From Candidatus Desulfobacillus denitrificans (GTDB taxonomy: Bacteria > Pseudomonadota > Gammaproteobacteria > Burkholderiales > Rhodocyclaceae): DNA of 64,000 nucleotides. The notes beneath the pieces were generated by a model. The model saw nothing but the letters and a program-made list of their open reading frames with translations. It was not told where the DNA came from and made no database searches. Shown here piece after piece: positions 12,792 through 22,936 of this stretch; within the stretch, counting starts at the first letter, position 1, and every line of letters begins with the position of its first letter. The DNA lies in NCBI GenBank assembly GCA_017347485.1, contig AP021857.1:1-64000 (forward strand). The letters run 5' to 3'. Position numbers and translations under genes: made by a program.

Positions 12792-13631
12792 ATGTTCGGC
12801 AACTGGCTGAAAACCGCGATCCTCATGGCCGGCATCCTGGCGCTGTTCGCCGCCGTCGGCGGCGCCATCGGCGGCGCCCAGGGCATGCTCATCGCCTTCC
12901 TGCTCGGCGCGGGCATGAACTTCTTCGCCTACTGGTTCTCCGACAAGATGGTGCTGCGCATGTACAACGCGCAGGAAGTGGACGAGGCCTCCTCGCCCTA
13001 CCTCTACAACATGGTGAAGGAACTTGCCCAGCGCGCGCAGATCCCGATGCCGCGCGTCTATATCATCGACGAGGCGCAGCCCAATGCCTTCGCTACCGGC
13101 CGCAATCCCGACCACGCCGCGGTGGCGGCCACCACCGGCATCCTGCGCATGCTCTCGGCGCGCGAGCTGCGCGGCGTGATGGCGCACGAGCTGTCCCACG
13201 TCAAGCACCGCGACATCCTCATCTCGACGATTTCCGCCACTATCGCCGGCGCCATCTCCTCGCTGGCGCAGTTCGGCATGCTCTTCGGCGGCTCGCGCGA
13301 CGGCGAGCGCGCCAACCCGATCGCTTCGCTGATCGTCATGATCCTGGCGCCGATCGCGGCGATGCTGATCCAGATGGCCATCTCTCGCGCGCGCGAATTC
13401 GAGGCCGACCGCGGCGGCGCCGAGGTGTCCGGCGACCCGAATGCGCTGGCCGACGCGCTGGCGAAGATCGACGCCTACGCCCGCGGCATCCCCATGCAGA
13501 CGGCGGAAGCGCATCCCGAGACGGCGCAGATGATGATCATGAACCCGCTCTCCGGCGGCGGCCTGCGCGGCCTGTTCTCCACCCACCCGGCGACGGAAGA
13601 GCGCATCGGGCGCTTGCGCGCGATGGCCTGA
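12792..13631 (+). CDS. htpX: Membrane zinc metalloprotease HtpX
   Basis: HtpX is an inner-membrane M48 protease that degrades misfolded membrane proteins. The 279-residue product has two N-terminal transmembrane segments (residues about 5-50), the zinc motif HELSHVKH, two further hydrophobic segments, and the third zinc ligand in [14 protein letters not shown]. An AGGAG-type ribosome binding site lies about eight bases before the ATG. It follows fmt by 57 bases and ends at a strong palindromic terminator. Confidence 0.96.
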   Translation: MFGNWLKTAILMAGILALFAAVGGAIGGAQGMLIAFLLGAGMNFFAYWFSDKMVLRMYNAQEVDEASSPYLYNMVKELAQRAQIPMPRVYIIDEAQPNAFATGRNPDHAAVAATTGILRMLSARELRGVMAHELSHVKHRDILISTISATIAGAISSLAQFGMLFGGSRDGERANPIASLIVMILAPIAAMLIQMAISRAREFEADRGGAEVSGDPNALADALAKIDAYARGIPMQTAEAHPETAQMMIMNPLSGGGLRGLFSTHPATEERIGRLRAMA

Positions 13632-13652
13632 GCGGCCTGAGGGATGTGCGCA

Positions 13653-13670
13653 GGGCGGCCGCGGCCGCCC
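13653..13670 (+). terminator. Intrinsic terminator after htpX
   Basis: A perfect 18-base palindrome (GGGCGGCCGCGGCCGCCC) followed by TTTCTATTT on the plus strand. It sits between htpX and the convergent acyl-carrier-protein gene and fits a Rho-independent terminator for htpX. Confidence 0.75.
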
Positions 13671-13673
13671 TTT

Positions 13674-13919
13674 CTATTTGAGCTTCTTGCGCAGGTAGTC
13701 CAGCACGTCGCCCAGCGTGACGAGCCTGGCGTAATCGGCCTCGGGAATGTCCACCTGCAGCTTCTGGTGCAGGCCGATGAGGATGTTGAGCCAGTCCATC
13801 GAGTCGAGGTCCACCTGGTTCCGCAGCGGCCGGTCGGCGCGCAGGTCGCCCTCCTCTACTTCCGGCGCGATGGTCTTCAGCGTGGCGATCACCACGGTGC
13901 GCAGTTCATTTTCGTCCAT
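13674..13919 (-). CDS. Stand-alone acyl carrier protein
   Basis: An 81-residue acidic protein with the phosphopantetheine attachment motif DLDSMDW (Ser40), as in acyl carrier proteins. Its ATG overlaps the TAA of the E2 gene by one base (TAATG), so it is translationally coupled to a 2-oxoacid dehydrogenase complex. It is not the housekeeping AcpP, which would lie with fab genes and has a different sequence around the serine. An ACP as the last gene of a dehydrogenase operon suggests it carries an acyl group made by, or delivered to, the complex. This is inference. Confidence 0.87.
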   Translation of the reverse strand: MDENELRTVVIATLKTIAPEVEEGDLRADRPLRNQVDLDSMDWLNILIGLHQKLQVDIPEADYARLVTLGDVLDYLRKKLK

Positions 13920-15115
13920 TACAGCTTCTCCGGTTCCTGCAGTTGGTCGCGCAGCGCGGCGAGGAACAGCGCGCCGCGATGGCCGTCCGAGACGCGGTGG
14001 TCGGCGGCGAGGCTGGCCGTCGCGACCGGCATGACTCCGAGCGCATTGTTCTCCACCCACGGCTGCTCGCCGATGCGGCCGAAGCCGACCAGCGCCACCT
14101 GCGGCGGGTAGATGACGCCGTATACCGCCGCCACGCCCTGCTCGCCGAGGTTGGTGACGGTGATGGTCGGGTCGGACATCTCCGAGCTGCGCAGGCTGCC
14201 GGCGCGGGCGCGCTTGACGAGATCGGCAAGATCGAGCATGAGCTGCTCCAAGGATTTTTCACCGACGTCGTGGATGGCCGGCGCGATCAGCCCGCCCTGG
14301 CGCAGCGAGATCGCCACGCCGATGTGCGCCGCCGTGGCGGGCTGGAAGGCGCCGTCGCGGAAGTAGCCGTTCATCTCCGGAAATTTCCTCAGCGCCAGCG
14401 CCACCGCCTTCAGCTGCAGCACCGCCATCAGCAGGCGCGCCGTGATCGGCCGGCCTTCGTTGGCCTGCGCCAGCCACTCCGTCGCGCGGCGCATCGGCAC
14501 CGGCTCGGACAGATAGTAGTGCGGGATCTCGCGCTTCGAGCGGCCCATCGCCGCGGCGATGGCGCGGCGCATTTCCGCCGCCTTGTCCGCTACTTTGTCC
14601 GTCACCGCCGCCGTCCTGGTGGGACTGACTTTTGCCGCGGCGGCGGCCTGCTCGACGTCGGCCAGCGTGACGGCGCCCTCCGGGCCGCTGCCGGCGACGG
14701 TCTCGATGTCGACGCCGAGTTCCTCGGCGTGCTTGCGTGCCGCCGGCGAAACGCGGCGGCGGCCGGAAACAATCCCCTCTCCCCCGTGCCGGGGGAGAGG
14801 GCCAGGGTGAGAGGGTGTCGCCGCCGCCTTGGGCGCCGGCGCGGCGCGCGGCGCCCGCTTGGCGGTTTCCGCCGATTCGCCGGCTTCAAGCAGCGTCGCC
14901 ATCACCGTGCCGACGGGGATCGTCTCGTCCGGTTCGGTCAGCAGTTCGAAGACGGTGCCCTCACACCATATCTCGACGTCCACCGCCGCCTTCGAGGTGT
15001 CGACGATGGCCACCACCTGGCCCTTCTTCACCGTGTCGCCGGGGCGGACTTTCCATTCGAGGAGCTTGCCCTCGTCCATGTCGGCGCCCAGGGATGGGAG
15101 CTTGAATTCGATCAT
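13919..15115 (-). CDS. 2-oxoacid dehydrogenase E2 (dihydrolipoamide acyltransferase)
   Basis: The E2 core transfers the acyl group from lipoate to CoA. Its 398 residues comprise one lipoyl domain (about 1-78, lipoyl-Lys42 in DTSKAA), a linker, an E3/E1-binding domain (about 130-170, [14 protein letters not shown]), a second linker and a catalytic acyltransferase domain ending with [11 protein letters not shown], which holds the active-site histidine. Both linkers contain repeat-derived DNA: a widespread proteobacterial interspersed repeat at 14774-14815 and one copy of the dispersed 25-base motif at 14609-14633. The ATG overlaps the E1 beta stop (ATGA). Pyruvate or acetoin are the most likely substrates. 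Confidence 0.93.
   Translation of the reverse strand: MIEFKLPSLGADMDEGKLLEWKVRPGDTVKKGQVVAIVDTSKAAVDVEIWCEGTVFELLTEPDETIPVGTVMATLLEAGESAETAKRAPRAAPAPKAAATPSHPGPLPRHGGEGIVSGRRRVSPAARKHAEELGVDIETVAGSGPEGAVTLADVEQAAAAAKVSPTRTAAVTDKVADKAAEMRRAIAAAMGRSKREIPHYYLSEPVPMRRATEWLAQANEGRPITARLLMAVLQLKAVALALRKFPEMNGYFRDGAFQPATAAHIGVAISLRQGGLIAPAIHDVGEKSLEQLMLDLADLVKRARAGSLRSSEMSDPTITVTNLGEQGVAAVYGVIYPPQVALVGFGRIGEQPWVENNALGVMPVATASLAADHRVSDGHRGALFLAALRDQLQEPEKL
14609..14633 (+). repeat. Dispersed bipartite motif, copy 1 (inside E2)
   Basis: CGCCGT-CCTGGT-GGGACTGACTTTT: 19 of 19 consensus positions. The E2 gene is on the opposite strand and reads it as AKVSPTRTA in the linker before the catalytic domain. 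Confidence 0.85.
14774..14815. repeat. Interspersed hairpin repeat inside the E2 gene
   Basis: CCCTCTCCCCC and GGGGGAGAGGG form a perfect 11-base stem with a five-base loop at 14775-14801, followed by CCAGGGTGAGAGGG. This resembles a repeat found across many proteobacterial genomes and usually intergenic. Here it is in-frame and encodes [13 protein letters not shown] in the first linker of E2. Confidence 0.75.
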
Positions 15116-16083
15116 TTTCCAATCACCTGTTTCACGGCGGAGACGATCTTCGGCACCTGCGGCAGCGCCGCCTCTTCCATGTGCCTGGCGTAGGGGATCG
15201 GCACCTCCTCGCTGCACACGCGCGCCGGCGGTGCGTCGAGATCGTAGAAGCACTCCTCGACCAGGCGTGCCATCACCTCCGCCGCCAGGCTGCCGCTCTT
15301 CCAGCCCTCGTCGACCACCACCGCCTTGTGCGTCTTGCGCAGGGAAGCGGCGATCGTTTCCGTGTCCAGCGGCCGCAGCACGCGCAGGTCGATCACTTCC
15401 GCATCGATGCCTTCGGCCGCGAGCTGCTCGGCGGCGGCGAACACCTTCGGCAGCGAGCCGCCATAGGTGATCAGGCTCACGTCCGTGCCTTCGCGGCGCA
15501 CGGCAGCCGTGGCGATGTCGCAGCGCCAGTCGTCGGGCAACGCACCCTCCAGGTTGTAGAGCTGGGCATGCTCGAAGATCACCACCGGGTCGGGGTCGGC
15601 CAGCGCCGGGGCGAGCATGCCGCGCGCGTCGCCGATCGTCGCCGGCGCCAGCACCCGGATGCCGGGGATGTGCGCATACCAGTTCTCTAGGCTGTGCGAG
15701 TGCTGGGCGGCGAGCTGCCGACCGGCGCCGGTGGCCATGCGCAGCACCAGCGGCACCGAGAACTGGCCGCCCGACATGTGGCGCAGCGCCGCCGCGGTGT
15801 TCACGATCTGGTCGAGGGCGAGCAGGCTGAAGTTCACCGTCATCACCTCGACGATGGGGCGCAGGCCGCCCAGCGCCGCGCCGATGCCGGCGCCGACGAA
15901 GCCGAGCTCGGAGAGCGGCGTGTCGCGGATGCGCTCGGCGCCGAATTCCTCGAGGAAGCCCTTCGAGCAGGCGTAGCTGCCGCCGTACCTGCCGACATCC
16001 TCGCCCATCAGGAAGACGCGCGGATCGGCGGCGAGCGCATCAAACATGGCCTGGCGGATGGCCTCGCGGTAGGTCATCTTCAT
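15112..16083 (-). CDS. 2-oxoacid dehydrogenase E1 component, beta subunit
   Basis: The 323-residue product belongs to the PdhB/AcoB family, which with E1 alpha forms the thiamine-diphosphate-dependent decarboxylase. It begins [13 protein letters not shown] and contains the conserved [26 protein letters not shown] and VDEGW segments, including the glutamate that activates thiamine diphosphate. Start and stop both overlap the neighbours by ATGA, so stoichiometric translation with E1 alpha and E2 is expected. Sequence does not decide between pyruvate and acetoin. Confidence 0.94.
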   Translation of the reverse strand: MKMTYREAIRQAMFDALAADPRVFLMGEDVGRYGGSYACSKGFLEEFGAERIRDTPLSELGFVGAGIGAALGGLRPIVEVMTVNFSLLALDQIVNTAAALRHMSGGQFSVPLVLRMATGAGRQLAAQHSHSLENWYAHIPGIRVLAPATIGDARGMLAPALADPDPVVIFEHAQLYNLEGALPDDWRCDIATAAVRREGTDVSLITYGGSLPKVFAAAEQLAAEGIDAEVIDLRVLRPLDTETIAASLRKTHKAVVVDEGWKSGSLAAEVMARLVEECFYDLDAPPARVCSEEVPIPYARHMEEAALPQVPKIVSAVKQVIGK

Positions 16084-17048
16084 GGCGTGTACACGTCCTT
16101 CAGGAGATCCTCGACCGGCTCCCATTCGGCCGCTTCGGCGAAATCCACCGAGGCCTGCACCTCGGCGTTCGCCTGCGCGTCGAAGGCGAGGAACTCCTCC
16201 TCGGTGAGCTTGCCCTCTGCCTTCAGCCGCGCCGAGAAGGTGTGCAGCGGGCCGCGCGTCTTCCACGCCTCGACCTCGGCCTTGTCGCGGTAGAGCTCGG
16301 GGTCGAACATCGAGTGGGCGCGGAAGCGGTAGGTCTGCAGCTCGAGGAAGAAGGGGCCGAGGCCGTCGCGCACGTGTTGCGCGGCGAGCTTCGCCGCCTC
16401 GTGCACCGCCACCACGTCCATGCCGTCGGCCTTCAGCGTCGGCACGGCGTAGCTGGCCGCCTTGGCGCACAGGTCGGTCTGCGCTTCCGAGCGCGCCAGC
16501 GCCGTGCCCATCGCATACAGGTTGTTCTCGCAGCAGAACAGCACCGGCAGCCGCCACAGCGCGGCGAGGTTCATCGATTCGTGGAAAGCGCCCTCGGCCA
16601 TGGCGCCCTCGCCGAAGAAGCAGGCGGTGACCGCCGGCCGGCCCAGCATCCTGTCGGCCAGCGCGAGGCCGACTGCCAGCGGCAGGCCGCCGCCGACGAT
16701 GGCGTTGCCGCCGTAGAGGCGCGTTTGCGCGTCGAAGAGGTGCATCGAGCCGCCGCGCCCGCCCGAGCAGCCGGATGCCTTGCCGAACATTTCCGCCATG
16801 ATGGCGTTCATCGAGAGACCGCGCACCAGGGCGTGGCCGTGCTCGCGGTAGGTGGCGACGATATTGTCCTCGGGCGCCAGCGCATGCAGCGCGCCGACGG
16901 CGCAGGCCTCCTCGCCGATGTAGAGGTGCAGGAAGCCGCGGATCTTCTGCGCGCCGTAGAGCTCGGCGCACTTCTCTTCCATGCGGCGGATGCGCAGCAT
17001 GTCGAAGAGCAGCTTCTGCGCGAAGGGTTTGTCGTAGGGAACGGTCAT
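16080..17048 (-). CDS. 2-oxoacid dehydrogenase E1 component, alpha subunit
   Basis: The 322-residue product has the thiamine-diphosphate/Mg motif [15 protein letters not shown] and the phosphorylation-loop-like [15 protein letters not shown], as in PdhA and AcoA. The ATG at 17048 is chosen over an upstream in-frame TTG. It is the first gene of the compact E1 alpha-E1 beta-E2-ACP unit. No dihydrolipoamide dehydrogenase (E3) is in the window, so E3 must be supplied from elsewhere. The next minus-strand gene upstream is an acetyl-CoA synthetase, consistent with two-carbon metabolism such as acetoin cleavage. Confidence 0.94.
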   Translation of the reverse strand: MTVPYDKPFAQKLLFDMLRIRRMEEKCAELYGAQKIRGFLHLYIGEEACAVGALHALAPEDNIVATYREHGHALVRGLSMNAIMAEMFGKASGCSGGRGGSMHLFDAQTRLYGGNAIVGGGLPLAVGLALADRMLGRPAVTACFFGEGAMAEGAFHESMNLAALWRLPVLFCCENNLYAMGTALARSEAQTDLCAKAASYAVPTLKADGMDVVAVHEAAKLAAQHVRDGLGPFFLELQTYRFRAHSMFDPELYRDKAEVEAWKTRGPLHTFSARLKAEGKLTEEEFLAFDAQANAEVQASVDFAEAAEWEPVEDLLKDVYTP

Positions 17049-17061
17049 GACCAAACCTCAT

Positions 17062-17158
17062 TCGACACAGAGAGCACAGAGACACGGAGGACACAGAGAA
17101 ATGCAATGAAAGCAAGCATTCCTCTGTGATCTCTGTGCCTCCGTGTCCTCTGTGTTGG
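17062..17158. repeat. Imperfect inverted repeat of ACACAGAG/ACACGGAGG units
   Basis: The left arm (about 17065-17099) consists of ACACAGAG and ACACGGAGG units. The right arm (about 17121-17156) has the same units on the opposite strand, separated by a loop containing GCAATGAAAGCAAGCATT. It fills the spacer between the acetyl-CoA synthetase stop and the E1 alpha start. Repeats of this type occur in many proteobacteria. It could act as a transcript-end structure. Confidence 0.7.
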
Positions 17159-17175
17159 GCGCGGTTTGCCTTTTC

Positions 17176-18945
<1,770 letters not shown>

Positions 18946-19022
18946 CCAGCCTCCTCCACGCGAATGATGCAGGCATTCTGCTGCGCAGGATATCGCCTGG
19001 GCTTTGACCTAGAACAAAAGAA

Positions 19023-20435
19023 TCAGGCGACGCGGAAATTCCTGAACTGCCAGGGATCGTCGCGGTCGATGTCTTCCTCGAACAGCCGCCCCCGGTTGAG
19101 CAGGGGCGTCCAGTTGCTGTATTCGCCGACCACCTGGCCGAGGTAGGGACGAATGAAGTCCATGACCTCGGCGTGATCCATGTCTTCCGGCTCGACGACG
19201 CCGCGGTCAGGGTGGCGCAGCGCCCAGATCACGCCGGCCACCACCGGTGCCGTCACCTGCAGGCTGGTGGCGCTGTTGTGCGGTGCCAGCCGGCGCGCCT
19301 CCTCGATGCCGAGCCGCGAGCCGTACCAGTAGGCGCCCTTCTCGTGGCCCATCAGCAGCACGCCCAGCTCGTCCAGGCCGGAAACGACCTCATCCTTGAC
19401 CAGGCGGTGCGAGGACTGCATCTTCCAGTTTCGGGCGGCCAGTTCGTGCAGCGACAGCACGGCGTCGTCGCAGGGGTGGTAGGCGTAATGCACCGTCGGC
19501 CGGTATTCGGGGCTGTCGCCGGTGCCGATGCTGAGAAAATCGGCCAGCGAAATCGATTCGCTGTGGGTGATGAGAAAGCCGTGGATCGCTCCGGCCAGCG
19601 GCGTCCAGGTGCGCACGCGGGTGCTGGCGCCGGGGCGGGTCAGGTAGATGGCGGCCTTGCAGCCGGCGGCATGGCGGCGGCCGTCGGCGGGGAAATGCTT
19701 CTCGTGGCTGCCCCAGCCGAGTTCGGCCGGCTGGCAGCCCTCGCCGACGAAGCCTTCCACCGACCAGGTGTTCACGAACTCGCCGGGCGCCTTGCGCGGC
19801 TCGGCCACCTGGGTGTCGCGCTCGGCGACGTGGATGACGCGGATGTTCATTTCCTGCGCCAGGCGCGCCCAGCCGGCGCGATCCTGCGGGGCGGCGGCCG
19901 GCCGGCCGGTGTCGCGGGCGATGTTGAGCAGCGCTTCCTTGGCCAGGTGGGAAATCATGCCCGGATTGGCGCCGTGGGTGATGACGGCCGTCGGCATGCC
20001 GGGGCGCTTGAGGGCCAGCGCCGTCTCGCGCATGGAATAGTTGGTGCGGGCTTCGGGGGCGATCGAGGCATCCGTGTAGCCGCCGGCCCACGGCTCGATG
20101 CAGGTGTCGGCGTAGAGGGCGCCGCGTTCCTGACAGAGCCGGATGAGGGCAATGCTGGAGACGTCGGTGGAGCAGTTGATGAGGATGTCGCCGCGCCCGA
20201 GCCGAGGATCGAGCAGGGCGCGGTAATTGTTCGGGTCAAGCGGGGTGTCGTGGAAGGCCACCCCATATTCGGCGGCCACCCGGCGGCCGTTTTCATCGCC
20301 GGTGACGATGGTGATCTGATCCGGTTTCAGGTCGATGTGGCGCAGCAAGAGAGGCAGGACGCCCTGACCGATCGAACCGAAACCCACCATGACGATGCGG
20401 CCGGAATAGGCCAGCGCTTTGAGATTCTCCGCCAA
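19023..20435 (-). CDS. hss: Homospermidine synthase
   Basis: This NAD-dependent enzyme makes sym-homospermidine from putrescine. The 470-residue length matches the bacterial family. The N-terminus has a Rossmann nucleotide-binding fingerprint (VMVGFGSIGQGVLPLLLRH), followed by DTCIEPWAGGY and THGANPGMISHLAKEAL. No suitable ATG exists near the family N-terminus. A TTG preceded by GGGGAGAG seven bases upstream is the best start, giving LAENLKALAYSGRIVM. The frame is open far upstream, but that region belongs to other genes. Confidence 0.93.
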   Translation of the reverse strand: MAENLKALAYSGRIVMVGFGSIGQGVLPLLLRHIDLKPDQITIVTGDENGRRVAAEYGVAFHDTPLDPNNYRALLDPRLGRGDILINCSTDVSSIALIRLCQERGALYADTCIEPWAGGYTDASIAPEARTNYSMRETALALKRPGMPTAVITHGANPGMISHLAKEALLNIARDTGRPAAAPQDRAGWARLAQEMNIRVIHVAERDTQVAEPRKAPGEFVNTWSVEGFVGEGCQPAELGWGSHEKHFPADGRRHAAGCKAAIYLTRPGASTRVRTWTPLAGAIHGFLITHSESISLADFLSIGTGDSPEYRPTVHYAYHPCDDAVLSLHELAARNWKMQSSHRLVKDEVVSGLDELGVLLMGHEKGAYWYGSRLGIEEARRLAPHNSATSLQVTAPVVAGVIWALRHPDRGVVEPEDMDHAEVMDFIRPYLGQVVGEYSNWTPLLNRGRLFEEDIDRDDPWQFRNFRVA

Positions 20436-20621
20436 TTTCTCTCCCCTAAAAACCTTTCCGCGGCCCTTTGGGCGACATGGTGATGAATGAAGTAAGGCCA
20501 CGAAGATTAAAGGGAAATCAAAAAAAACGCAATGTCGCGGAACAAGTCCCCGGCAGGCAATCCCGCTTCGCCGGTCGTCGTGCCGACGCGTAGAATCCGC
20601 CCGGTACGGGAAAAAGGACAG

Positions 20622-21053
20622 ATGCGGAAACGCCGGGAAAAAGTCGATTACAGCGCCGAGATGAACAGGCACGACGCACTGGCCATGCGCCTGTTGTACG
20701 CTGCGCTGGGCACGCTGTTCGTGCTGCTCGGCATCGCCGGCGCCTTCCTGCCGGTCCTGCCGAGCACCCCCTTCATGCTGCTGGCCGCCGGCTGCTATGC
20801 CCGCGCCTCGACCCGCTTCTACAACTGGCTGCTCAACAATCCGACTTTCGGGCCGACCATCCTCGAATGGCGGCGCTACCGCAGCATCCCCTGGCGCGTC
20901 AAGCTCGCCGCCATCGCCCTGATGGCAACGACACTGGGCATTTCCGTCATTTTCTTCGTGCCATGGCCCGAGCTGCAGGCGGCGCTGGCGCTGTTCGGCC
21001 TGCTGCTGGCCACCTATATGTACCGCATTCCCTCGCGCGACCGCCCCAGGTAA
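20622..21053 (+). CDS. YbaN family inner-membrane protein (DUF454)
   Basis: A small membrane protein of about 143 residues with two N-proximal transmembrane segments (LLYAALGTLFVLLGIAGAF and the PSTPFMLLAAGCYARAS signature) and two more near the C-terminus. The signature identifies the DUF454/YbaN family, whose function is unknown. The ATG at 20622 has AAGGA about six bases upstream. An ATG at 20661 is an alternative. It lies four bases before rsmB. The 186-base spacer to the divergent hss gene holds its promoter, which is not clearly recognisable. Confidence 0.82.
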   Translation: MRKRREKVDYSAEMNRHDALAMRLLYAALGTLFVLLGIAGAFLPVLPSTPFMLLAAGCYARASTRFYNWLLNNPTFGPTILEWRRYRSIPWRVKLAAIALMATTLGISVIFFVPWPELQAALALFGLLLATYMYRIPSRDRPR

Positions 21054-21056
21054 TTC

Positions 21057-22343
21057 ATGCCGCTTGCCGAAACATCGCTTGCCTTTGCCCTGCACGGCGC
21101 CGCGCTGGCCGTGGCGGAGGTGCTTGCCGGCCGCAACCTGAACGAGGCGCTCGCCGGCCTGTGGCGGAAATGGCCCGACCTGCCGCCCGGCCAGCGCGGC
21201 GCCGTGCAGGACCTCGCCTATTCGACGCTGCGTTGCCACGGCCGCGGCGACTTCTTCCTGGCGCGCCTGATGCAGAAACCGCCGGCCGCGGCCGTGCGCG
21301 CCCTGCTGCTGGTGGCGCTGAGCCGCCTGGAGGCGCGGCCGGAGGAGGCGCACACCATCGTCGACCAGGCCGTCGAGGCGGCCGGCGCCCTCTCGCGCGG
21401 CAAGAGCAAGGCGCTCGCCAACGGTGTGCTGCGCAACTTCCTGCGCCGGCGCGTCGAGCTCGAGGCGGCGGTGTCGCAGGACGAGGCTGCGCACTGGCAG
21501 CATCCGCACTGGTGGATTGCACGTCTGCGCAGCGCCTATCCGGACCGCTGGCGGGCGATCCTCGAGGCAGGAAACGGCCGCCCGCCGATGACCTTGCGGC
21601 CGAACCGGCGCCGTGTCGCGGCGACTGACTTTTTGACGCGGCTCGCGGCGGCAGACCTGCCGGCGCGCCTGCTCGAAGGCGGGGCGATCCTGCTCGAGCG
21701 CCCGCTGCCGGTGGAGCGCCTGCCCGGCTTCGGCGAGGGGCTGGTTTCGGTGCAGGATGCCGGCGCGCAGCGTGCCGCGAACCTGCTGGACGTGCATGAC
21801 GGCATGCGGGTGCTGGACGCCTGTGCCGCTCCGGGCGGCAAGACGGCGCATGTGCTCGAGCTGGCCAGCATCGACCTGCTGGCGCTGGACAGCGACGGCG
21901 GCCGTGCGCTGCGCATTTCGGAAAACCTGTTCCGGCTCGGCCTAGCGGCGAAGGTGGCCACGGCCGATTGCCGCGAGCTCGACACCTGGTGGGACGGGCG
22001 CGAATTCGACCGCATCCTCGCCGATGTGCCCTGCACCGCCGCCGGCGTGGTGCGCCGCCACCCGGATGCGAAGTGGCTGCGGCGCGAAGGCGACATTGCG
22101 CAGTTCGCCCGCACGCAGGAGAAAATCCTCGCTGCGCTGTGGCGGGTGCTCGCGCCCGGTGGTAAATTGCTGTACGCGACCTGCACCCTCTTCCCCGAGG
22201 AGAACGGCCGCCAGGTCGCGGCCTTTGCCGCGCGACAAGAAGATTGTATGCGGCTGCCGATCGGGGGCGCCCCCGATCTGCAGCTGCTGCCGAACGAAGA
22301 ACATGACGGCTTTTATTACGCCCTTCTCCAGAAACAGGCCTAG
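21057..22343 (+). CDS. rsmB: 16S rRNA (cytosine-967-C5)-methyltransferase RsmB
   Basis: RsmB methylates C967 of 16S rRNA. The 428-residue protein has an N-terminal NusB-like RNA-binding domain (about 1-140) and a C-terminal Rossmann methyltransferase with the SAM motif DACAAPGGKTAHVLEL, DVPCTAAGVVRRHPDAKW and the catalytic-cysteine motif LYATCTLFPEENG. It contains one dispersed motif copy, in the segment joining the two domains. Its 3' end probably overlaps the next gene. Confidence 0.95.
   Translation: MPLAETSLAFALHGAALAVAEVLAGRNLNEALAGLWRKWPDLPPGQRGAVQDLAYSTLRCHGRGDFFLARLMQKPPAAAVRALLLVALSRLEARPEEAHTIVDQAVEAAGALSRGKSKALANGVLRNFLRRRVELEAAVSQDEAAHWQHPHWWIARLRSAYPDRWRAILEAGNGRPPMTLRPNRRRVAATDFLTRLAAADLPARLLEGGAILLERPLPVERLPGFGEGLVSVQDAGAQRAANLLDVHDGMRVLDACAAPGGKTAHVLELASIDLLALDSDGGRALRISENLFRLGLAAKVATADCRELDTWWDGREFDRILADVPCTAAGVVRRHPDAKWLRREGDIAQFARTQEKILAALWRVLAPGGKLLYATCTLFPEENGRQVAAFAARQEDCMRLPIGGAPDLQLLPNEEHDGFYYALLQKQA
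21609..21633 (+). repeat. Dispersed bipartite motif, copy 4 (inside rsmB)
   Basis: CGCCGT-GTCGCG-GCGACTGACTTTT: 18 of 19 consensus positions. Read as RRVAATDF. Confidence 0.8.
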
Positions 22344-22926
22344 CGGGCCTGTGCGCCGGCTGGCGGCGGCGCTGCTGTTCTTCGCCATGGCCCTGTTTTC
22401 CATTGCTGCCGTTGCTGCGGAGATCGACGTGAAAAGCGCCGAAATCACGGCGGGCGAGGAATCCTGGCTGCTCGACGCGGAGTTCGGCATCGACCTTGGC
22501 AGGCGCCTGGAGGAAGTGGTCTCGCATGGCGTGGCGCTCTATTTCGTCGCCGAATTCGAGCTGACCAAGGCGCGCTGGTACTGGATGGACGAGCACGTCG
22601 CCGGCCGCAAGCAGACCTGGCGGCTGGCCTACAATGCGCTCACCCGCCAATACCGCCTTTCTTCCGGCCCGCTGCACCAGAGCTTCGGATCGCTGGAAGA
22701 AGCGCTGCGCGTGCTGTCCCGGCTGCGCAACTGGGCGGTGGCCGACAAGGCGCAGCTCAACCAGGGCGAGTCCTACAACGCCGCCCTGCGCCTGAAGCTC
22801 GACCTCACCCAGCTGCCGAAGCCCTTCCAGGTCAGCGCCATCGGCAGCAAGGACTGGAACATCACCGCTGAAGTGAAGCGCTGGAGCTTCGTTCCGCCGT
22901 CCGCCGCGGAAGGACCGGCGAAATGA
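22303..22926 (+). CDS. DUF4390 secreted protein
   Basis: A signal-peptide protein of about 190-207 residues of the DUF4390 family, regularly found between rsmB and the ntrYX genes in betaproteobacteria. The hydrophobic segment AAALLFFAMALFSIAAVAA is followed by a beta-rich mature part (EIDVKSAEITAGEESWLLDAEF). Two starts are possible: ATG at 22303, which overlaps rsmB, or GTG at 22351, which gives a standard short signal peptide. No enzymatic motif is visible. Its setting suggests an envelope role linked to the sensor kinase downstream, but this is inference. Confidence 0.82.
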   Translation: MTAFITPFSRNRPSGPVRRLAAALLFFAMALFSIAAVAAEIDVKSAEITAGEESWLLDAEFGIDLGRRLEEVVSHGVALYFVAEFELTKARWYWMDEHVAGRKQTWRLAYNALTRQYRLSSGPLHQSFGSLEEALRVLSRLRNWAVADKAQLNQGESYNAALRLKLDLTQLPKPFQVSAIGSKDWNITAEVKRWSFVPPSAAEGPAK

Positions 22927-22936
22927 GGCGGCTGCC

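Noticed and set aside
20436..21851. Upstream extension of the homospermidine synthase frame to 21851
   Set aside because: The added region is antisense to the DUF454 gene and rsmB and has no homology; the TTG start with a ribosome binding site explains the gene.
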